Origin: Cytophagaceae bacterium
Lineage (GTDB): Bacteria; Bacteroidota; Bacteroidia; Cytophagales; Flexibacteraceae
DNA length: 64,000 bases
Reading direction: 5' to 3'
Assembly (NCBI GenBank): GCA_947458545.1
Contig: CANGYH010000004.1
Coordinates: forward strand, 1-64,000
Shown here: piece after piece, positions 59,258 to 64,000 of the stretch
How positions within the stretch are numbered: position 1 is the stretch's first letter
How the letters are laid out: every line of letters starts with the position of its first letter
Translations under genes and position numbers: made by a program
Notes under the pieces: model-generated
Database searches by the model: none
Told to the model about the DNA's origin: nothing
The model's input: the letters and a program-made list of their open reading frames with translations, nothing else

Positions 59258-60487
59258 CTACACCGCGCTCTTCACGCGGGCAAAGCGCTCTTTAAAGCGC
59301 ATAAAGTAGCTCTCCAGATACGTGAAGCTCAAGGCCGCCAGCCCGAAAGACAGCGCCGTGGCTGCCACGTAGGCCAGTGCGTCTAGCCCGTAGCTCCAGC
59401 CCAGGCGGGGCACCAGGTACATTTTGATTACCAGCAGCGTAAAGCCAATGGCCAGCGTATGCAGCATATAAAAGCCATACCCTAGGCTGCCCAGGTAGCG
59501 GATAACCCGGTGCTCTAACCAGGCAAAGTTTTGTGGCCTGCTGGCCATGCCCATAAAGACAATCGCAAAGCAGACGGCCTTTAGCTCGTGCTGCACGTAG
59601 GGTACATACCAACGGAAGATCAGCATCCCGAAGGTGACCCCCAGCGCCCCCCAAACCATACCTGGCGAGGCCAGCCACGCCCAACGCTGTTTATGGAACC
59701 GAAACCACCAAGCCGCCAGGCCACCGATGGCCATGCAGTCTATCCGGGTTATAGAGATAAACTGAAAGATGCTCTGCCAAAGCTCGTACTCTGTCGTGCC
59801 GGCTGTGTAGGTACGTTTGATCAGAATCACCCCCAGCTTTAGCGCCAGGTAGCAGCCGATAATGGCCAGGCAGGCCACCACGTAATTTTTGGCTTTCAGC
59901 ACCAGCCATGGCCAAAAGAGGTAAAACTGCTCCTCAACACCAATGCTCCAGATGTGGGTAGTAAAGTAGCTAAGGTTGGGCAGCACGTACACCACGTTGG
60001 CCAGCATCGTCACAAAAAGGGCCCCATGCACGGCGTAGGTCTGGGCGCTGGCATCTACCAGCTGCGTCATCTCAGACTGGTTAAAGGGCCACAAAAAGGG
60101 CCAAACCAAAAAGCCCAGCAACAGCACCGCGTAGTAAAGTGGCCACAGCCGCAGTATCCGGCGCAGGTAAAAGTCTCGCACGGCAATGGTGCCTGTGCGG
60201 GCCAGCTCCTCAAACAACAGGTAGGTAATCAGAAAGCCCGACAGCACAAAAAAGCAGGTGACGGCCTCTTGCCCGCAATTGTCAACAAAGGGCACATGCA
60301 GGCGGCTGGGCAGACCCAAGGCATGCTTCACTATCTCTATGTGATAGACGAGCATCACCAGGCTCAGAATGGCGCGTACCCCCGTAAAGCCCGCAAAATG
60401 AATCCGCTTCCCTGCCGTACGCTCGGCCTTTTGGCCAGGTGCGGCTTGCACAGGGGCTAGGGCATCGGCTGCGGGATTGGCTTCCAT
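59258..60487 (-). CDS. Acyltransferase family 3 membrane protein (OafA/YrhL-like)
   Basis: ATG 60487 (MEANPAADALAPV) gives 409 residues with about ten membrane helices. The conserved N-terminal block FAGFTGVRAILSLVMLVYHIEI contains the catalytic His; later marks are CFFVLSGFLITYLLFEE, RRILRLWPLYY and IWSIGVEEQFYLFWP. These enzymes acylate sugars of exported polysaccharides in the cytoplasmic membrane. The target here is unknown. An earlier in-frame codon at 60529 exists. No glycan cluster surrounds it. Confidence 0.9.
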   Translation of the reverse strand: MEANPAADALAPVQAAPGQKAERTAGKRIHFAGFTGVRAILSLVMLVYHIEIVKHALGLPSRLHVPFVDNCGQEAVTCFFVLSGFLITYLLFEELARTGTIAVRDFYLRRILRLWPLYYAVLLLGFLVWPFLWPFNQSEMTQLVDASAQTYAVHGALFVTMLANVVYVLPNLSYFTTHIWSIGVEEQFYLFWPWLVLKAKNYVVACLAIIGCYLALKLGVILIKRTYTAGTTEYELWQSIFQFISITRIDCMAIGGLAAWWFRFHKQRWAWLASPGMVWGALGVTFGMLIFRWYVPYVQHELKAVCFAIVFMGMASRPQNFAWLEHRVIRYLGSLGYGFYMLHTLAIGFTLLVIKMYLVPRLGWSYGLDALAYVAATALSFGLAALSFTYLESYFMRFKERFARVKSAV

Positions 60488-60578
60488 AGAAAACGAGGGC
60501 TGCCACTGCCTGCCATCTGCTGGTGGCAAAGGCCCAGGCTTGGCACTTCAACGTACACTTTTGCGTTAGGTGAGGCAT

Positions 60579-60599
60579 GTTCTAAACTCAGTATAGAAC
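60579..60599 (+). promoter_or_regulatory. Inverted repeat GTTCTA-N9-TAGAAC
   Basis: Perfect 6-bp arms in the divergent gap between the acyltransferase and YceI genes, about 150 nt before the YceI start. A possible operator; no regulator can be named. Confidence 0.3.
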
Positions 60600-60747
60600 A
60601 AAACCGGGCAAAAGCACGCTAGCACAAAGATAGCGGGCAGGCCCGTTGGCACAAGTTGCCTTGGCACTTGCGGCCTACCCCAGCGGCAGCCCGTGCAGGG
60701 CCTGCCGGGCAAAACCCAAACTGTAACTGCCTAAGGGCGGTTATACT

Positions 60748-61290
60748 ATGATGATGCACAAACTCGGCCTGGTTGCTTGGCTTTGGTTGGCCGCCCTGCA
60801 AGCCCTGCAGGCACAGACGCCTTGGCACCCTACCCAGGCCAGCGTAACGTTTACCATAGATAAGCTGGGCGGCACGGCCGAGGGCAGCTTTGCCGGGTTT
60901 GAGGGTACCCTTTTGTTTGACCCTGCCCAGCCAGAGCGCAGCCGCCTGGAGGCCTCGGTGCAGACGGCTACGCTAAAAACAGGCATCGCCATGCGAGACC
61001 GCCACCTGCGCTCCGACGACTACTTCCACGCCGAGCGCTATCCGCGCATCCACATGGTTAGCCAGTCTGTGCGTGCTACGCCTGCCGGGTATGAGGGGCG
61101 CTTTCTGCTCACGCTCAAAAACGTGACGCGGCCCGTGACGATGCCTTTCACCTTTACGCCACAGCCGGGGGGCAAAGTCCGCTTTGCAGGCAGCCTTACC
61201 ATCAACCGCAGAGACTTTGGCGTGGGGCCCAAGACTTTCATGCTAGAAGACGAGGTGCGCCTCAAGCTCGTGGTAGATGCGCAGCCATAA
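60748..61290 (+). CDS. YceI family secreted protein
   Basis: The 180-residue protein has a signal peptide (MMMHKLGLVAWLWLAALQALQAQ) and the YceI lipocalin fold: ASVTFTIDKLGGTAEGSFAGFEG, MRDRHLRSDDYFHAERYPRI and FAGSLTINRRDFGVG. YceI proteins bind polyisoprenoid or other lipids in the periplasm. Three consecutive ATG codons begin the gene. ribBA follows after 101 nt on the same strand but is functionally unrelated. Confidence 0.9.
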   Translation: MMMHKLGLVAWLWLAALQALQAQTPWHPTQASVTFTIDKLGGTAEGSFAGFEGTLLFDPAQPERSRLEASVQTATLKTGIAMRDRHLRSDDYFHAERYPRIHMVSQSVRATPAGYEGRFLLTLKNVTRPVTMPFTFTPQPGGKVRFAGSLTINRRDFGVGPKTFMLEDEVRLKLVVDAQP

Positions 61291-61391
61291 AGACACCAGG
61301 CCATGTGCAGGCCCGAGCCAGGCAAACTTCGGCTATGTAAACAATCGCGTCTGCAGTTAAACCTTTCTGCCTATGCGACCTTTGTACCATC

Positions 61392-62654
61392 ATGGCCGAC
61401 CTTGCCCCCATTCAGCTCGACTCTATTGAAGACGCTATCGAAGACATCCGCGCCGGGCGGGTCGTCATTGTGGTGGACGATGAAGACCGCGAAAACGAAG
61501 GAGACATGATCTGCGCCTCCGAGATGGTGACGCCCGAGATTGTCAACTTCATGACCAAGCGCGCGCGGGGGCTCATGTGCTGCTCCATTCCGGAGGAGCG
61601 CTGCGACGAGCTGGGGCTCACGATGATGGTAGGCAGCAACACGGCCGCCTACGAGACGCCCTTCACCGTCTCGGTAGATTTGCTGGGCCACGGCTGCACC
61701 ACCGGCATCTCTGCTAGCGACAGGGCCAAGACCATCCGCGCCCTGATAGACCCCACCACCCGGCCCGAAGACCTGGGCCGCCCGGGCCACATCTTTCCGC
61801 TGAAGGCCAAGGCCGAGGGCGTGCTGCGCCGCACCGGCCACACCGAGGCCGCCGCAGACCTGGCCCGCCTGGCTGGCTGCTACCCCAGCGGGGTGCTGAT
61901 CGAGATACTGGACGATGACGGCGAGATGGCCCGCCTGCCCCGCCTGCGCCTGCTGGCCGACGAGCTCGGCCTCAAGCTGGTCTCCATCAAAGACCTGGTG
62001 GCCTACCGCATGCGCCACGAGCGCAGCGTACACCAAGAGATAGGTGTAGAGATGCCCACCGAGCACGGCAGCTTCGACCTGGTCTGCTACCGGCAGCAGA
62101 GCAACCAGCAGCTGCACCTGGCCCTGGTAAAAGGCACCTGGCAGCCAGACGAACCCGTGCTGGTGCGCGTCCACAGCAGTTGCCTAACCGGCGACGTGTT
62201 CGGCAGCTGCCGCTGCGACTGCGGGCCCCAATTGCGCCATGCCATGGAGATGGTAGAGGCCGAGGGCCGTGGCGTGATACTGTACATGAACCAGGAGGGC
62301 CGGGGCATCGGGCTACTAAACAAGCTGCGTGCCTATAAACTGCAAGAGCAAGGCCGAGACACGGTGCAGGCCAACCTGGAGCTGGGCTTCGGCATGGACG
62401 AGCGAGACTATGGCGTGGGCGCGCAGATCCTCTACGACCTGGGCATCCGCAAGCTGCGGCTGATTACCAACAATCCTAAGAAGCGTGTGGGCCTGATGGG
62501 CTACGGGCTAGAGATTGTGGAGAACCTGCCGATCGTGATTGCGGCCAACCCCCACAATGCTGCCTACCTGCAAACCAAGCGCGACAAGCTTGGCCACGAG
62601 CTGCCCGCCGATGCCCTGCCCCGCAACCTAGAGCAAGAGCCCAGCGCCACCTAG
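61392..62654 (+). CDS. ribBA: Bifunctional 3,4-dihydroxy-2-butanone-4-phosphate synthase / GTP cyclohydrolase II
   Basis: This cytoplasmic enzyme catalyses both entry steps of riboflavin synthesis. The RibB half (1-200) shows [14 protein letters not shown] and the acidic metal site, then [14 protein letters not shown]. The RibA half (about 205-405) has the zinc cysteines [19 protein letters not shown] and the GTP site [21 protein letters not shown]. Length (420) is normal for fused RibBA. GACCTTTG lies seven bases before the ATG. No FMN riboswitch is evident in the short upstream region. Other rib genes are not in the window. Confidence 0.96.
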   Translation: MADLAPIQLDSIEDAIEDIRAGRVVIVVDDEDRENEGDMICASEMVTPEIVNFMTKRARGLMCCSIPEERCDELGLTMMVGSNTAAYETPFTVSVDLLGHGCTTGISASDRAKTIRALIDPTTRPEDLGRPGHIFPLKAKAEGVLRRTGHTEAAADLARLAGCYPSGVLIEILDDDGEMARLPRLRLLADELGLKLVSIKDLVAYRMRHERSVHQEIGVEMPTEHGSFDLVCYRQQSNQQLHLALVKGTWQPDEPVLVRVHSSCLTGDVFGSCRCDCGPQLRHAMEMVEAEGRGVILYMNQEGRGIGLLNKLRAYKLQEQGRDTVQANLELGFGMDERDYGVGAQILYDLGIRKLRLITNNPKKRVGLMGYGLEIVENLPIVIAANPHNAAYLQTKRDKLGHELPADALPRNLEQEPSAT

Positions 62655-62818
62655 GCCCGCCCCCTTTGCCGACTTGGCTCAGCCAACATAGCCTTATGCC
62701 TTGCGTTTGATTACGCAGGGCCATGGCTACCCATACCCGCCGCTGCCTATAGGCCGTAGATTTAGGGCGGCTAAGGCCAAAAAACCTCTCTCCGCTTTTT
62801 ATTAACCTCAAACTCCGT

Positions 62819-64000
62819 ATGAAACGTGCCTTATGGATCGTCGGCGGTGGGCTGCTGTTTGTGTTGGTGGCCCTGGCCATGGCGCCGCTGCTTTTCAAAG
62901 ACAAGATCAAGGCCAAGATAGATGCCGAAATCGCGGCCTCCGTCAATGCCAAGGTGTATTATGACGCTAGCTCGCTTAGCCTGTCTTTCTTTCGGCGCTT
63001 TCCCAACCTGTCGATAGGCTTGGAGCGATTCGGCGTCGTAGGCATCGGAGCCTTTGCAGGCGATACGCTGGCCGATGTGGGCCGCTTTGGGGCTACCGTC
63101 AACGTAGGCAGCCTCATTGGCGGGGGTAAGATCGAGGTCGTCTCCATAGAGCTGGACCGGCCCCGCATCAACGCCATCCGCCTGGCTGATGGCCGGGCCA
63201 ACTGGGACATTGCCAAGCAAGACACCACGGCTAAGGACACCACGGCCCAAGAGCCTACCCAGTTTGCCGTGGCCATCCGCCGCTGGGCCATTACAGACGG
63301 CCAGGTGTTTTTTGCCGACGGCCAAACCCCCATGACGCTGGTGGTGCGCGGGCTCAACCACTCCGGCTCGGGCGACTTTACCCAGGACGTGTTCGACCTC
63401 GACACCGAAACCGAGGCGCAGTCCGTCACCTACGAGCTAGACTCAGCCACCTACCTGGCAGGCAAGCGCGTGCGGGCCAAGCTGGCTGCGCAGATAGACC
63501 AGCCCCGTAGCCGCTACACCCTGCGCCAGTCTGAGCTATACCTCAACGACCTGGGCCTGGGCCTGGACGGCTGGGTGCAACTGGCCGATGCCTACACCGA
63601 TGCCGACCTGACGTTTAAGAGCCTCAACGGCAACTTTAAAGATCTGCTCTCGCTGGTGCCCGGCATGTACACCAAGAGCTTCGAGGGCCTGCGGGCAGAG
63701 GGCACCTTTAGCTTGGCAGGCCTGGTAAAGGGCCGCCACCAAGACAGCCTGCTGCCCCGCCTCGCGCTAGACCTCAAGGTAGACCAAGGCCAGTTTCAAT
63801 ACCCTGACCTGCCAAGCGCCGTGACGGGGGTGCAGGTAGACCTAAACGTGCTCCACACGCAAGGCCCACTAGAGAACCTGGCCATAAACCTGCGCCGCTT
63901 CGAGATGAAGATGGGCAAAAACCCCGTACAGGCCAAGGGCCAGATCCGCGGCCTGCGCGAGATGCAGGTAGATGCCAACGTAGCCGCCCGGCTGAACCTG
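62819..64000 (+). CDS. AsmA-like protein, N-terminal part (runs off the window)
   Basis: An ATG at 62819 opens 394 codons without a stop to the window end. The protein begins with a membrane anchor (MKRALWIVGGGLLFVLVALA), then LLFKDKIKAKIDAEIAASVNAKV and a long series of beta strands with SLSFFRRFPNLSIGLERFGV and NVGSLIGGGKIEVVSIELDRP, the AsmA N-terminal pattern seen in Bacteroidota. Such proteins span the periplasm and are linked to lipid transport or outer-membrane assembly. The C-terminus is not visible. Confidence 0.85.
   Translation, partial: MKRALWIVGGGLLFVLVALAMAPLLFKDKIKAKIDAEIAASVNAKVYYDASSLSLSFFRRFPNLSIGLERFGVVGIGAFAGDTLADVGRFGATVNVGSLIGGGKIEVVSIELDRPRINAIRLADGRANWDIAKQDTTAKDTTAQEPTQFAVAIRRWAITDGQVFFADGQTPMTLVVRGLNHSGSGDFTQDVFDLDTETEAQSVTYELDSATYLAGKRVRAKLAAQIDQPRSRYTLRQSELYLNDLGLGLDGWVQLADAYTDADLTFKSLNGNFKDLLSLVPGMYTKSFEGLRAEGTFSLAGLVKGRHQDSLLPRLALDLKVDQGQFQYPDLPSAVTGVQVDLNVLHTQGPLENLAINLRRFEMKMGKNPVQAKGQIRGLREMQVDANVAARLNL

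Noticed and set aside
61291-61391. FMN riboswitch before ribBA
   Set aside because: The 101-nt gap is too short and lacks the FMN aptamer motifs.
1-64000. tRNA and rRNA genes
   Set aside because: No cloverleaf with a T-loop GTTCGAATC-type motif and CCA end, and no rRNA signature, was noticed; a tRNAscan run would settle it.

Overview
The window looks like the chromosome of a GC-rich Bacteroidota (about 60% G+C by eye), most likely a Cytophagia/Chitinophagia-type aerobe. The support is: at least seven secreted proteins ending in a type IX secretion (T9SS) sorting domain; Bacteroidota-type promoter -7 boxes (TAnnTTTG); families common in the phylum (DUF4394, DUF6268, DUF2147, YceI, RCC1-repeat surface proteins, ORF6N); and a caa3-type oxidase pair. 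I cannot name the genus. I saw no rRNA, tRNA, CRISPR array or prophage block.

Layout. 1-200: the 5' end of an IS5-type transposase running off the left edge, with its outer end lying in a palindromic repeat. 234-8131: RNase R, an RCC1 surface protein with an apparent frameshift in its signal-peptide region, a zinc alcohol dehydrogenase, a zinc phospholipase/nuclease-like secreted enzyme and a DUF4394 T9SS client. 8223-11081: the GDP-L-fucose genes fcl and gmd, split by a low-GC PIN toxin/antitoxin pair. 11474-15727: cytochrome oxidase subunits IV and III, DUF3817, oxyR, a conserved hypothetical and a BrkB-type membrane protein. 15736-22220: a second RCC1 protein with a long C-terminal module, phosphoglucose/phosphomannose isomerase, yraN and an ARMT1-type protein carrying an in-frame palindromic-repeat insertion. 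22221-22919: a gene-free block packed with small palindromes. 22920-28287: a membrane protein, a GH1 glycosidase, an SDR, an RDD protein, recA and an ORF6N protein. 28304-56120: a 27-kb secreted-protein region with an M14 carboxypeptidase, a 5,479-residue beta-strand-repeat protein, a 28-repeat propeller protein and a third RCC1 protein. 56124-64000: a FAD oxidoreductase, an outer-membrane-type protein, DUF2147, an acyltransferase, YceI, ribBA and the start of an AsmA-like gene.

The dominant theme is cell-surface and secreted protein production. The three RCC1 proteins each read as 14 repeats and the fourth repeat protein as 28, numbers that fit two and four seven-bladed propellers. The T9SS machinery itself is not in the window. 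The isomerase, gmd and fcl could together feed GDP-fucose into surface glycans.

The most interesting non-gene signals are: (1) a family of short palindromes with compensated arm changes, one interrupted by the IS end; (2) an 80-bp repeat present twice in opposite orientation; (3) a palindromic repeat translated inside the ARMT1-type gene; (4) 7-bp-period tracts placed next to start codons; (5) a CCTTTG motif 3-9 nt before six start codons; and (6) abrupt low-GC segments inside surface-protein genes.
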